Shown in pieces: positions 1-7,951 of a DNA stretch of 46,484 bases; within the stretch, counting starts at the first letter, position 1; every line of letters starts with the position of its first letter. A program made the position numbers and the translations under genes. Origin of the DNA: Dehalococcoidales bacterium. GTDB lineage: Bacteria; Chloroflexota; Dehalococcoidia; Dehalococcoidales; Fen-1064. The DNA lies in the NCBI GenBank assembly GCA_030654965.1, contig JAURWL010000111.1, forward strand, positions 1-46,484, in the 5' to 3' direction. The notes under the pieces were generated by a model. The model was not told the origin of the DNA, did not search any database, and saw nothing but the letters and a program-made list of their open reading frames with translations.

Positions 1-216
1 CCGGCGCTGAATGAGAATGGCTGGGAAGAACTAAGAAGCTATTCAAGACCCAAACTTGTGCTCTTAGGTGATGCCGATACGGTTGTGTCGTATGCCCGTC
101 TGAAGAAACATTTTACTGCGGACAAGCAGTTTCAGGTCATCGCTGGCGCCGACCATTTCTGGTGGGGATTTGAGGAAGAGATGCGAAAGAGAGTGGCAAA
201 GTTTCTTACTGGTTAG
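1..216 (+). CDS. alpha/beta hydrolase, C-terminal fragment (cut by window edge)
   Basis: Frame 1 is open from the first base to a TAG at 214-216 and encodes the last 71 residues of a protein. The segment KLVLLGDADTVV followed by GADHFWWGFEEE is the pattern of an alpha/beta hydrolase C-terminus: a strand carrying the acid-loop Asp, then the Asp-His element with the catalytic His before the final helix. The substrate cannot be told. The start and nucleophile elbow lie outside the window. No terminator is visible in the 90 bases that follow. Confidence 0.75.
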   Translation, partial: PALNENGWEELRSYSRPKLVLLGDADTVVSYARLKKHFTADKQFQVIAGADHFWWGFEEEMRKRVAKFLTG

Positions 217-306
217 TTTGAGTATACAGTGAAGAAGAATTTCACATCACAGGAGTCCATGCTGGCAAGTGAACTGCTGGAGAAGCTGAATTAGGCTTGT
301 GTCAGT

Positions 307-645
307 CTAAATCGTTGAGCACACCCATGACTGTGCTAGTATTAAACGGTGGTCTCCTGTTTCCCGTTTTCTTTCATGAGTGAAGTCGGCAATATTACCG
401 TTTTCGGGAAGAGTGTTGTCGGTCCGTATGGGTCGCAGGACGTGTACTCGTTTCACCCACGGCTTTGCCATCAGTGTATCTGAAATTTGTGTGAGGCGTG
501 CCGCCGTTTCCACTTCCACCAGAAAATCATAAACTCCGGAGACTTCCTCCACTCGACTGATGCCCGGGATTTGTCTCAGTTCTTCAGCTGGACTAGAGAC
601 AGAATCGGCTCGAACGTTGACAAGGAAGAATGCCTGTGATTTCAT
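307..645 (-). CDS. stand-alone Lrp/AsnC ligand-binding (RAM) domain protein
   Basis: A 112-residue protein whose first 75 residues match the Lrp/AsnC effector-binding (RAM/ACT-like) fold: AFFLVNVRADS, then PGISRVEEVSGVYDFLVEVE, then a final strand near VKRVHVLRPI. There is no N-terminal helix-turn-helix, so it cannot bind DNA as ordinary Lrp does. Proteins of this class usually form ring oligomers that bind amino acids or partner with full-length regulators. The last 35 residues, rich in charged and polar residues, are not recognised. A weak purine-rich site (AGAGAG) precedes the ATG. It is divergent from the response regulator at 857. Confidence 0.8.
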   Translation of the reverse strand: MKSQAFFLVNVRADSVSSPAEELRQIPGISRVEEVSGVYDFLVEVETAARLTQISDTLMAKPWVKRVHVLRPIRTDNTLPENGNIADFTHERKRETGDHRLILAQSWVCSTI

Positions 646-818
646 TCTTTTAATTCATCTCTCTTTACTATGCAATTTATCATGTGATAGTATTCGGAAT
701 CATCTGTAATCTAGCTTATTGTTCGGGAGTAGAAAGTTTGAAAAAAATGAGTGGGGAATCAGCGTTTCTATCTACTATACCTCTTTGGCGGTACGTATTC
801 TTGCTTATTACGCTAGGC

Positions 819-846
819 TTGAATCTTTTATCAGACGTGATATAAT
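819..846 (+). promoter_or_regulatory. promoter of the 857 response regulator gene
   Basis: TTGAAT (819-824), 16-base spacer, TATAAT (841-846). Transcription would begin near 853, only a few bases before the ATG at 857. The mRNA would therefore be leaderless or nearly so, and a longer reading frame starting at 719 is unlikely to be real. Confidence 0.55.
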
Positions 847-856
847 TGGCATTAAC

Positions 857-1522
857 ATGGACAAGATAAAAGTTATGCTGGCCGAAGACCATGTGGTCGT
901 ACGTGAAGGCACCCGCGAGCTGATTCAGCGTGAGGATGACATGGAGGTGGTGGGAGAAGCAGGTGACGGCGAAGAAGCGGTCGCGCTAGCGTCCCGCACC
1001 AAACCGGACGTTATCATTATGGACGTCAACATGCCCAAGCTCAATGGTATTGAAGCCACCAAGCAAATCAAAGCCATGATGCCTTCTGTGGCGGTGCTGG
1101 TGCTTACTGCCTATGATAATGATCAGTATGTCACGGCGTTGCTCGAAGCTGGGGCAGCGGGCTACCTTCTCAAAAATATAAAAGGACGGGAATTGATTGA
1201 CGCCGTCCGTGCCGTCAATGCGGGTGAATCCATTCTATCTCCCAAGATTGCACGCAAAGTGCTCAACAGGTTTGCAGTCTCTGGCACAAAGTCACTGGGA
1301 GAGCCGGTCGCTAATATCCTCAGTGAACGTGAACTCGAAGTTCTCAAGCTGGCGGCAAAAGGATTGAGCAACCGTGATATTGCCGAACAACTTTTCCTCA
1401 GTATCCGCACGGTGCAGGCGCATCTGGGCAACATTTTCAATAAGCTGGATGTCGGTTCCCGCACCGAAGCGATTCTTTATGGTTTGAAGAAAGGTTGGTT
1501 TTCGGTAGAAGACCTTTCTTAA
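857..1522 (+). CDS. NarL/FixJ-family response regulator (REC + LuxR-type HTH)
   Basis: A 221-residue two-component response regulator. Residues 3-120 are a receiver domain with acidic pocket E10/D11, phospho-acceptor D56 in IIMDVNMPKLNG, the TA switch (LVLTAYDN) and a conserved Lys in YLLKN. Residues about 150-215 are a LuxR/GerE helix-turn-helix (LSERELEVLKLAAKGLSNRDIA, then SIRTVQAHLGNIFNKL). It should bind DNA when phosphorylated. The frame stays open upstream to a TTG at 719, but ATG 857 begins the canonical domain and follows a TTGAAT/TATAAT promoter. Its TAA overlaps an ATG of the kinase frame (TAATG), implying coupled translation with its cognate kinase. Confidence 0.93.
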   Translation: MDKIKVMLAEDHVVVREGTRELIQREDDMEVVGEAGDGEEAVALASRTKPDVIIMDVNMPKLNGIEATKQIKAMMPSVAVLVLTAYDNDQYVTALLEAGAAGYLLKNIKGRELIDAVRAVNAGESILSPKIARKVLNRFAVSGTKSLGEPVANILSERELEVLKLAAKGLSNRDIAEQLFLSIRTVQAHLGNIFNKLDVGSRTEAILYGLKKGWFSVEDLS

Positions 1523-1542
1523 TGGCAACTGAAGGGCGAGTA

Positions 1543-3513
1543 ATGTCAGCGCAACCCCGGGGTAAAATTCTCAGCACGCTTCTCAATTTCCACTTTTGGA
1601 TTCTCCTCGCTATCTTTATTATCCTGACCCTTCTGCATTATTCCACACCGATTGGCGGGCTAATCCCTTATGAAGAACTGGGACTTACCAGACACACGGT
1701 AGACCGTGTTCTTTTCTTGATTCCGATTGTCTACTCTGCCATCATCTTCGGCGTGAGAGGCGGGATGGCATGTCTTGTCATCAGTATAGCCATCATGCTC
1801 CCCCGTGCTCTGGTTGTCAATTCGAGCCGCACGGACGCAATTATTGAAGTCGTGGGTATTGCCATTGTTGGTCTGCTGGTTAATGGGTGGTTTGATACAC
1901 TACAAAAGGAACAGAAACGGCATCGGCAGACCATTAAGGAACTTGAACGTACTCAAGAGGAACTATTACTGGATGAAAGACGGCTTGCCGCATTAAACAG
2001 TATCTCCCATAGCCTCAGCCGAATTCTTGATTTACGGCAAGCTCTTGATAAAGCATTGGAAAAGATAGTGGAAGTAATGAACCTGGATATGGCACTCGTC
2101 TTTGTGCTGACTAAGGCTGGAGATGAATTAAACCTGAAAGCGTACCACGGAGTCTCCGATGAATTTGCTGAGGGCGTCCGCTGGATGGGGGTGGGAGAGG
2201 GATTGAATGGACGCGTGGCGCTGACCGGCGAGCCTTTAATTGTAGAAGACGCCGCTCATGACCCACGTCTGACACGAGAGGTTGTCGCTAAAGAGAGAGT
2301 GGCGGCGCAGTTAATTGTGCCGGTGAAATTAAGAGACAAAGTAACCGGAACACTGGCAGTGGGAACGCGTGGGCAAAGACATTTCACACCTGATGAGATC
2401 GAGATGCTGATGGCAATTGGTGATGAAATTGGGGTAGCGCTGGAGAATAGCCGGCTTTACAGAGAGCAATTGTTTATGGCGGAGCAACTGAGGCAATCGG
2501 AACAGAGCTACCGGGAGTTGTTTGAAAAAGCCCATGATGCTATTTGGGTGCATGACCTTGATGGCAATGTATTAACGGCTAACGAAGCCGCGGCGCAACT
2601 GGTAGGTTACAGGTTTGAAGAACTACTCAATATGAATGTCAAGTCTTTTCTCGATGATGAAGGTCTAAAAATAGCCAAAGAAGTCGGGCAAAAACTCCTG
2701 TCAAAAGAGACGATGACCCAGCCTTATGAACAGAAGCTCATCAAGCGGGATGGCAGTGAAGCGAGTTTGATGCTTACAACGAGTCTGTTGACCCGTGATG
2801 GGAAAGCCCAGGCTTTTCAGCATATCGCACGAGACGTTACGGACCAGAAACGAATGAATGAGAACCTGCGTTTCTATGTCCAGCAGATAACACGTGCTCA
2901 AGAAGAAGAGCGTAAGCGCATTGCCCGGGAGCTTCATGACGATACCGCACAGCAACTCATTGTGCTTTCCCGGCAGTTAGACCGACTGATGTCTGCTCAG
3001 ACACCTCCGATGCAAGACATGACACCTCTGGAAAAACTTTCGGAGCGAGTGGATGCTATTCTGGATGGGGTGCGGCGGTTCAGTCAGGACCTGCGCCCTT
3101 CGGTGCTTGATGATTTAGGTCTTATCCCTGCCCTTGAATGGCTGGCGTCTGATATGACGGAGCATTTTAATATCTCCGTTGGTGTGGAGATTATTGGCAC
3201 AGAGCGGCGTTTCCCCCCGGAGAAAGAGATGCTTCTTTTCCGTATTGTTCAAGAGGCATTGAGCAATGTCCGTAAACATTCGGGTGCGCAGAGAGCCTGG
3301 GTGATAATCGAGTTTACGGATAAAAAGACGATTCTCACTGTCAAGGATAGTGGCAAGGGTTTTCAGCTTCCTGAGCGCTTAAGCGACCTTACCGGAGTAG
3401 CAAAATTGGGACTGGCAGGGATGGCGGAGCGCGTTAAATTACTGAGCGGGGAATTACGTATCAGTTCTGAACTGGGTAAAGGCACCACTGTGATAGTGGA
3501 AGTACCGGTATAG
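1543..3513 (+). CDS. membrane histidine kinase with GAF and PAS domains (NarX/DegS-type HisKA_3)
   Basis: A 656-residue sensor kinase. Order: four hydrophobic segments (about residues 18-115); a short coiled coil; a GAF domain (about 150-310); a PAS domain (about 330-450); a HisKA_3 dimerisation domain with the phospho-acceptor H465 in ARELHDDTAQQ; and a HATPase domain with the N box near EALSNVRKHS and the G box DSGKGF. HisKA_3 kinases pair with LuxR-type regulators, matching the gene just upstream. I chose ATG 1543 because GAAGG lies seven bases before it; ATG 1522, overlapping the previous stop, is the alternative. Its membrane part resembles those of the proteins at 10088 and 11869. Confidence 0.92.
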   Translation: MSAQPRGKILSTLLNFHFWILLAIFIILTLLHYSTPIGGLIPYEELGLTRHTVDRVLFLIPIVYSAIIFGVRGGMACLVISIAIMLPRALVVNSSRTDAIIEVVGIAIVGLLVNGWFDTLQKEQKRHRQTIKELERTQEELLLDERRLAALNSISHSLSRILDLRQALDKALEKIVEVMNLDMALVFVLTKAGDELNLKAYHGVSDEFAEGVRWMGVGEGLNGRVALTGEPLIVEDAAHDPRLTREVVAKERVAAQLIVPVKLRDKVTGTLAVGTRGQRHFTPDEIEMLMAIGDEIGVALENSRLYREQLFMAEQLRQSEQSYRELFEKAHDAIWVHDLDGNVLTANEAAAQLVGYRFEELLNMNVKSFLDDEGLKIAKEVGQKLLSKETMTQPYEQKLIKRDGSEASLMLTTSLLTRDGKAQAFQHIARDVTDQKRMNENLRFYVQQITRAQEEERKRIARELHDDTAQQLIVLSRQLDRLMSAQTPPMQDMTPLEKLSERVDAILDGVRRFSQDLRPSVLDDLGLIPALEWLASDMTEHFNISVGVEIIGTERRFPPEKEMLLFRIVQEALSNVRKHSGAQRAWVIIEFTDKKTILTVKDSGKGFQLPERLSDLTGVAKLGLAGMAERVKLLSGELRISSELGKGTTVIVEVPV

Positions 3514-3892
3514 TTAGATATCCGAACCTGCTAGATACAGCTAGTTAATAAGATATCGTATTTATCTGCTATTCTATCTACCATTATTGCCCGCTGACAA
3601 TTTACTCGAAGCTCCACTAATATCCGGCTTCTCTTTGTCTCTCCCATTCTCTTTTTGGCTAATTCTGGGATAAGGCGTAGGCGTTATTGCTTACCGTACA
3701 AGAAGTCAATAGGTGTAAACCACTAGATAGACGTGGTGATAATAGGTGTTTGTTTGCCATATAAATAAGCCCAATGACAGAAGTTTGTTTTGTTTCTTCA
3801 ATTGTAATATTGAGTTAGTGACAGGGAGTGTAGCTCTAGTAGAAGTGACCACAATAGTCATTATCTAAGGAATACAGAGGGAGGTGGCATCA
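3514..3892. other. 379-base intergenic region
   Basis: I see no gene, RNA or convincing terminator here. It is AT-rich and ends with an excellent ribosome site (GGGAGGTGG) for the small membrane protein at 3893. A short inverted element, ACCAC...GTGGT near 3718-3742, is the only structure noticed, and no standard promoter pair is clear. Confidence 0.4.
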
Positions 3893-4042
3893 ATGATTGT
3901 AGGAATTTTTATTGGATTAGTTCTGGCGATTCCTATTATTCTGCCACCGGTCCTGTTTGTGTGGTATTTGAACGCAAGCGGTATTCGCAACGTCATCAAG
4001 CAGATGCGCACAAGTAGAATGCCCCAGTCACAACAGAGATGA
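3893..4042 (+). CDS. small single-pass membrane protein, paralogue 1 of 4
   Basis: A 49-residue protein behind a strong ribosome site (GGGAGGTGG, 8 bases from the ATG). Residues 2-26 form one hydrophobic helix with an internal Ile-Pro kink (LAIPIILPP), followed by FVWYLNASG and a positively charged tail (KQMRTSRM). By the positive-inside rule the tail is cytoplasmic and the N-terminus outside. Three relatives with the same layout lie at 4073, 11499 and 11692. The conservation of helix, Pro and FVWYLN across copies, each with its own ribosome site, argues for a real gene. Function is unknown; it follows a sensor-kinase operon. Confidence 0.75.
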   Translation: MIVGIFIGLVLAIPIILPPVLFVWYLNASGIRNVIKQMRTSRMPQSQQR

Positions 4043-4072
4043 GAACATAGAAGATAAATTGGAGGTGCCATT

Positions 4073-4246
4073 ATGTCCTGGCAGGTTATCGTAGCTTTAG
4101 TTATTGCAGTTCCGGTTGTTCTTATTCCCGTTGCCTTTGTCTGGTATCTGAACACGGGTGGTGTCTTTGCGGCAATGAGAGAGATGCGTACCAAGCGGGG
4201 GATGCAGACAAAAAAGGTTGAGGCAGAGGGTAATTCTGTTAAATAG
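4073..4246 (+). CDS. small single-pass membrane protein, paralogue 2 of 4
   Basis: A 57-residue protein 30 bases after its paralogue, with its own GGAGGTG ribosome site. Residues 4-26 are one membrane helix with the Ile-Ala-Val-Pro kink, then AFVWYLNTGG, then a basic tail (MREMRTKRGMQTKK) and an acidic end. It starts MSWQVIVAL, close to MSIQVIIAL of the copy at 11692. Each tandem pair therefore consists of one gene of type M(I/E)xxVxLxx and one of type MSxQVIxAL, as if the pair itself had been duplicated. No enzyme motif is present. A structural or regulatory membrane peptide is the likeliest role. Confidence 0.78.
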   Translation: MSWQVIVALVIAVPVVLIPVAFVWYLNTGGVFAAMREMRTKRGMQTKKVEAEGNSVK

Positions 4247-4335
4247 CTTGAAATATGGATGACACCGAAACACACCATATAAGTATACAGGTGCGGTCAT
4301 TGTTGGGGTGGGGTTGAAGACGTGCCAATTCCGGA

Positions 4336-4542
4336 ATGGCGAGTATGGCACTAGCTCCAAGCCCACCTATTTTTATGCAGTTTAGCAAAGTCGCCGAGCT
4401 CAGGAGTCTGGCAGAGTATAAAGCCATCTACAACTGGTCAGCAGCCGACCCGGAGGGATTCTGGAGTGAAATTGCCATTATCTGGAATGACAAATATGGT
4501 CGGTGGGTTCTACCTATTGGATTATTCACCGCAAAGAAATAG
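4336..4542 (+). pseudogene. fragment resembling the N-terminus of acetyl-CoA synthetase (ACAS_N)
   Basis: A 68-residue frame containing LAEYKAIYNWSAADPEGFW, which matches the start of AMP-forming acetyl-CoA/propionyl-CoA synthetases (Tyr-x-x-x-Tyr-x-x-Ser-x-x-Asp-Pro-x-x-Phe-Trp). A whole synthetase has about 600 more residues; here the frame ends after IGLFTAKK and no further synthetase sequence follows. The ribosome site is weak. It is probably a remnant left by a deletion, although a small gene that recruited this segment is possible. Confidence 0.4.
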
Positions 4543-4577
4543 CCGCCAATACTATCGCTTCGTAAGGAGGTAAGATA

Positions 4578-5153
4578 GTGGTAACTGAAGTAAAGCACAA
4601 CACAATTGCGAATAGGGCGCTTATCTATGAAATGCGGCAGGCTGGTGCTCCCATGCGGGAGATTGCCGAAAAGGTCGGCATCAGCAAGGAGCGGGTCAGT
4701 CAGATTCTAGCCCGGAACATCGGTACCACTAAGCATGAGTGGTTTTCTACGTTACAGCTTTGTGAAGAGTCTGGTTTACCGAGAAACCGCGTGCTGGAGA
4801 TTCAAAAGCAGGGTGTTATCACACCGGCGTTTACTCGGGGCATTGGCAAACGTCACTATCTCCTGTGGTCTCAGGAAACTGTCAAAGCAATTACTGACTA
4901 CTACAGCACGCATCATTTCTGCCGGGTGTGTAATAAACCCCTGCCTAAGAAGCGGATTCTTTTCTGTTCGGATGTGTGCCGACAGGAGCGCCACAAGTAC
5001 AAGTATATGACTCTTGAAGAAAAGAAGAGGGTACTGACGAATATCCGGCGATACCGCGAAAGGAAACGGCAGACATTCCGGGAGTTGAGCTCCTCAGAAC
5101 TGCCGACAACAAGACTGGTTTCGACACCGAATTTAGTCAGTATAGGTAGTTGA
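4578..5153 (+). CDS. HTH protein with C-terminal four-cysteine motif, putative regulator
   Basis: A 191-residue protein starting at GTG 4578 behind AAGGAGGT. Residues 10-45 are a sigma-region-4-like helix-turn-helix (MREIAEKVGISKERVSQIL). Residues about 55-105 look like a second helical DNA-binding segment (GLPRNRVLEIQKQG). Residues about 113-135 carry a CxxC...CxxxC cluster (FCRVCNKPLPKKRILFCSDVC), likely to bind zinc. The C-terminus is basic (RRYRERKR), then low-complexity. It lies 78 bases upstream of the hydrogenase operon on the same strand and could regulate it. I do not recognise a named family. Confidence 0.8.
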   Translation: MVTEVKHNTIANRALIYEMRQAGAPMREIAEKVGISKERVSQILARNIGTTKHEWFSTLQLCEESGLPRNRVLEIQKQGVITPAFTRGIGKRHYLLWSQETVKAITDYYSTHHFCRVCNKPLPKKRILFCSDVCRQERHKYKYMTLEEKKRVLTNIRRYRERKRQTFRELSSSELPTTRLVSTPNLVSIGS

Positions 5154-5189
5154 TTTAAATTGCTTGCTGGATTACTATAGAGACGCTCC

Positions 5190-5195
5190 TATAAT
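5190..5195 (+). promoter_or_regulatory. possible -10 element of the hydrogenase operon
   Basis: A perfect TATAAT lies 37 bases before the ATG at 5232, but no good -35 hexamer stands 16-18 bases upstream. The promoter may therefore depend on an activator. The alternative is read-through from the HTH gene. Confidence 0.3.
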
Positions 5196-5231
5196 CTAAC
5201 ATAAGGTCATTTTTATGAGGAGGAGGTGTCG

Positions 5232-5630
5232 ATGCCAGTGAAACCAATTCTTATTGTGGATGATGAGCCTATTGTCAGGGAGTCTCTCAGGGACTGGCTT
5301 GAAGACGCCGGGTACAAGGTGGAAACTGCTGAAACCGGCGAGCAAGCATTAGAACTGATAATGACAAGGGATTTCAGCGTCATAATTCTGGATATCAGGT
5401 TGCCGGGGCGCACGGGCATTACCGTCCTCAGAGAAGTAAAAGAGAAAAAGCCGGATATCAAAGCTATCATTATCACGGCATATCCTTCATCGGATTTGAC
5501 TGCTGAAGCAATGAAACTGGGTGCAATTGATTATCTTGTTAAGCCCATTGCCCCAGATGACCTGGAAAGACTGGTTCGGGAAGCGGTACGTAAATCCGCA
5601 AGCGAAAACCAGGGAGGTGGGAAGAAATGA
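5232..5630 (+). CDS. single-domain response regulator (REC only)
   Basis: A 132-residue protein made of one receiver domain: acidic pair D10/D11, phospho-acceptor D54 (IILDIRLPGRTG), T82 in IIITAYPS and K104 in YLVKP. All chemistry for phosphorylation is present, but there is no DNA-binding or enzymatic output domain. It closely resembles the REC domain at the start of the next gene and probably arose by tandem duplication. ATG 5232 follows a strong AGGAGG. Its stop overlaps the next start (ATGA, 5627-5630), so the two are translated together. It may act as a phosphate sink, a relay, or a diffusible regulator of the hydrogenase. Confidence 0.93.
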   Translation: MPVKPILIVDDEPIVRESLRDWLEDAGYKVETAETGEQALELIMTRDFSVIILDIRLPGRTGITVLREVKEKKPDIKAIIITAYPSSDLTAEAMKLGAIDYLVKPIAPDDLERLVREAVRKSASENQGGGKK

Positions 5631-7951
5631 AAGGTAACTCTGTTCTGATTGTTGATGATGAAGCAATTGTCCGTGAGTCTATCCGCGACTGGCTCGCTGA
5701 TGCCGGTTACGATGTGGCTACGGCAGAGACAGCGGAGGAAGCTCTGGAGACAATTGCCAAGCGTGATTTCAGTGTCATGGTGCTGGATATCAGGCTACCG
5801 GGACAGACTGGGCTTTCCATTCTGAAGGAAGTAAAGGCACAACGTCCCTGGATTAAATCTATCATTATCACGGCATATCCTTCTGAAGAGACTACGAAGG
5901 AAGCGACCCGTCTGGGCGCCATTGATTATATGGTTAAACCGTTGGCGCCGGATGACCTCGAACATCTCATCCGTGAGACTATCGAATCTGTTGGCAAAGA
6001 ACCTACGGTCATCACGCCGCCGAAAGCCCCGGGCAAACCTGCCGCTAAAGCTATTGAAATCAAGAAATCAGTGGTGGTCAGCAAGCAGAGTTTCAAGAGC
6101 CTGGTGAACAATCTCATTAAGATAACGGATGTCTACGGGGTTAAAGCGAAGCGGGGAAAATACGTCTATGATAGCATTAGCAGTGCGAATGAACTGGCGC
6201 TGAATTATGATGTGACGGTTTTGCCGCCCACTGCCTATCTCTTCCCGCCCCGGGAAACAATCCTGAAATTCAAGCTGGGCGATGGCTCTAAATCTGAACC
6301 CGTCACTAATAACACCCCACGAGCAATTATCGGGGTGCATCCGTATGATATTAAGGCAATTGAAATGCTGGATGAGGCATTCATCACCACCAATCCCGAC
6401 CCCAACTACATCGCCCGGCGGCAGAACAGCCTTATCATCGGGGTTGATAATCTTAATCCTTCTCCGAAGTCATTTGCGCCAAGCATGGGGACGCATACTG
6501 CTGAGAATGGGTTTGACCTCATGCTCACAGACTTAGGCACAAAATACATGGTTACCATCGGCTCTAAGAAAGGCGCCGACCTTCTCAGGAAATATGCACA
6601 GATAAGTCAACCAACGGCGGATGACATCGCCAAACAAAAGGCGGTTCTTGATGAAGCACAAGCGAAGTACCAACTCCATCTTGATGTACCCCGTGAAAGA
6701 CTCCCGAAACTGCTGGAAGATAGCTATGATGATGCCTACTGGCAATCACGGAGTGAGACCTGCCTGAGTTGCGGTTCGTGTGTGATGGTCTGTCCCACCT
6801 GTTTCTGTTTTGATGTGCAAGATGATGTCGCTTTGAATCTCAAGGAGGGTCAACGTACCCGACAATGGGACGGCTGTATGCTGGTTGATTTCGCCAAGGT
6901 GGCTACGGGTGAAAATTTCCGTCACGATAAAGCAAGTCGCTTCCGGCACCGCATCTACCGTAAGGGCAAGTATGTGATAGAGAGATACGGGCGGATGGGT
7001 TGTGTGGGATGTGGACGCTGTGCCATTGCGTGTCTGGCGGAAATTGCCAGCCCGCTTGAAGCCTTTAATGCCATTGCTGAGTCGGTGAGAGCTAAGCAAG
7101 CCGCACAGCGTATTCTCAGGGAAGCCCGCCCCGAAAGTGAGCTTTATGCGCCGCGTCCCGCTCAACTTGTGAGAGTGGAACAGCTCGCCGCTAAGGAAAA
7201 AGTCTTTGAAATGAAGTTCCTGGATGGTAAGGAACTGGGTCACCAGCCCGGTCAATTCGTGAGCGTATCAATTCTGGGCATCGGTGAGTCGCCATTCGGG
7301 GTAGCTACATCACCGACGCGTACAGGAAGTTTCGAGTTTGCCGTGCGCAATGTTGGCAGTGTTACAAATGCTATCCATAACCTGCAAAAGGGCGCAGTGG
7401 TGGGCATCAGAGGTCCATTCGGGAATGGCTTCAATGTCAAGGCATTGGAAGGCAAGGACATTCTGTTCATTGCCGGCGGCATCGGTCTCTTCCCGGTGCG
7501 GTCGCTGATTCAATACGTAATGGACAGGAGAAAGCAGTTCGGCAGAGCAATCGTGCTCTTCGGCGCGCGTACGCCGGCGGAGCGATTGTTTGTTGACGAG
7601 CTTGCCGCCTGGAAGAATAATCCCGACCTTGAGTTCTATGAAACTGTTGACCGCGGCACGCCGGACTGGACGGGAAATGTGGGTGTCATCACGACACTCA
7701 TCCCCAAGGTTCAAATAGACCCGAGGAAGACGATGGCGATTGTGGTCGGTCCACCGATTATGTACCGGTTTGTAATAGTGGAATTGAAGAAGAAAGACCT
7801 GCCTGACGAAAACATCATCATGTCACTGGAGCGCCGGATGAAGTGCGGTGTCGGTAAGTGCGGACACTGCCAGATTAACGGCGTGTACGTCTGTCAGGAG
7901 GGTCCCGTATTCTCCCTGGCTCAATTGAGAAATCTGAGGGAGGCAGTGTAA
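5627..7951 (+). CDS. REC domain fused to hydrogenase beta (Fe-S) and gamma (FAD/NAD) subunits
   Basis: A 774-residue fusion. Residues 1-125 are a complete receiver domain (D10/D11, D54, T82, K104). A Pro/Ala/Lys-rich linker (about 126-150) follows. Residues about 150-490 match the sulfhydrogenase beta subunit, with two ferredoxin-type clusters: C379/C382/C385/C389, plus C392 and C394, and C459/C462/C465/C469. Residues about 500-774 match the gamma subunit: FAD-binding beta barrel, NAD(P)-binding loop G617-G620 (AGGIGLFP), and a C-terminal 2Fe-2S site at C740, C745, C748 and C756. Known relatives carry electrons between NAD(P)H and the [NiFe] site as two separate proteins without REC. The frame is continuous, so this is not an obvious assembly join. 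Confidence 0.92.
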   Translation: MKGNSVLIVDDEAIVRESIRDWLADAGYDVATAETAEEALETIAKRDFSVMVLDIRLPGQTGLSILKEVKAQRPWIKSIIITAYPSEETTKEATRLGAIDYMVKPLAPDDLEHLIRETIESVGKEPTVITPPKAPGKPAAKAIEIKKSVVVSKQSFKSLVNNLIKITDVYGVKAKRGKYVYDSISSANELALNYDVTVLPPTAYLFPPRETILKFKLGDGSKSEPVTNNTPRAIIGVHPYDIKAIEMLDEAFITTNPDPNYIARRQNSLIIGVDNLNPSPKSFAPSMGTHTAENGFDLMLTDLGTKYMVTIGSKKGADLLRKYAQISQPTADDIAKQKAVLDEAQAKYQLHLDVPRERLPKLLEDSYDDAYWQSRSETCLSCGSCVMVCPTCFCFDVQDDVALNLKEGQRTRQWDGCMLVDFAKVATGENFRHDKASRFRHRIYRKGKYVIERYGRMGCVGCGRCAIACLAEIASPLEAFNAIAESVRAKQAAQRILREARPESELYAPRPAQLVRVEQLAAKEKVFEMKFLDGKELGHQPGQFVSVSILGIGESPFGVATSPTRTGSFEFAVRNVGSVTNAIHNLQKGAVVGIRGPFGNGFNVKALEGKDILFIAGGIGLFPVRSLIQYVMDRRKQFGRAIVLFGARTPAERLFVDELAAWKNNPDLEFYETVDRGTPDWTGNVGVITTLIPKVQIDPRKTMAIVVGPPIMYRFVIVELKKKDLPDENIIMSLERRMKCGVGKCGHCQINGVYVCQEGPVFSLAQLRNLREAV

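Noticed and set aside
719-856. N-terminal extension of the NarL-type regulator from TTG 719
   Set aside because: It precedes the promoter hexamers, and the receiver domain begins right at ATG 857.
6746-7255. A 169-codon minus-strand frame inside the hydrogenase fusion gene
   Set aside because: No ribosome site, and the opposite strand encodes clearly conserved Fe-S motifs.
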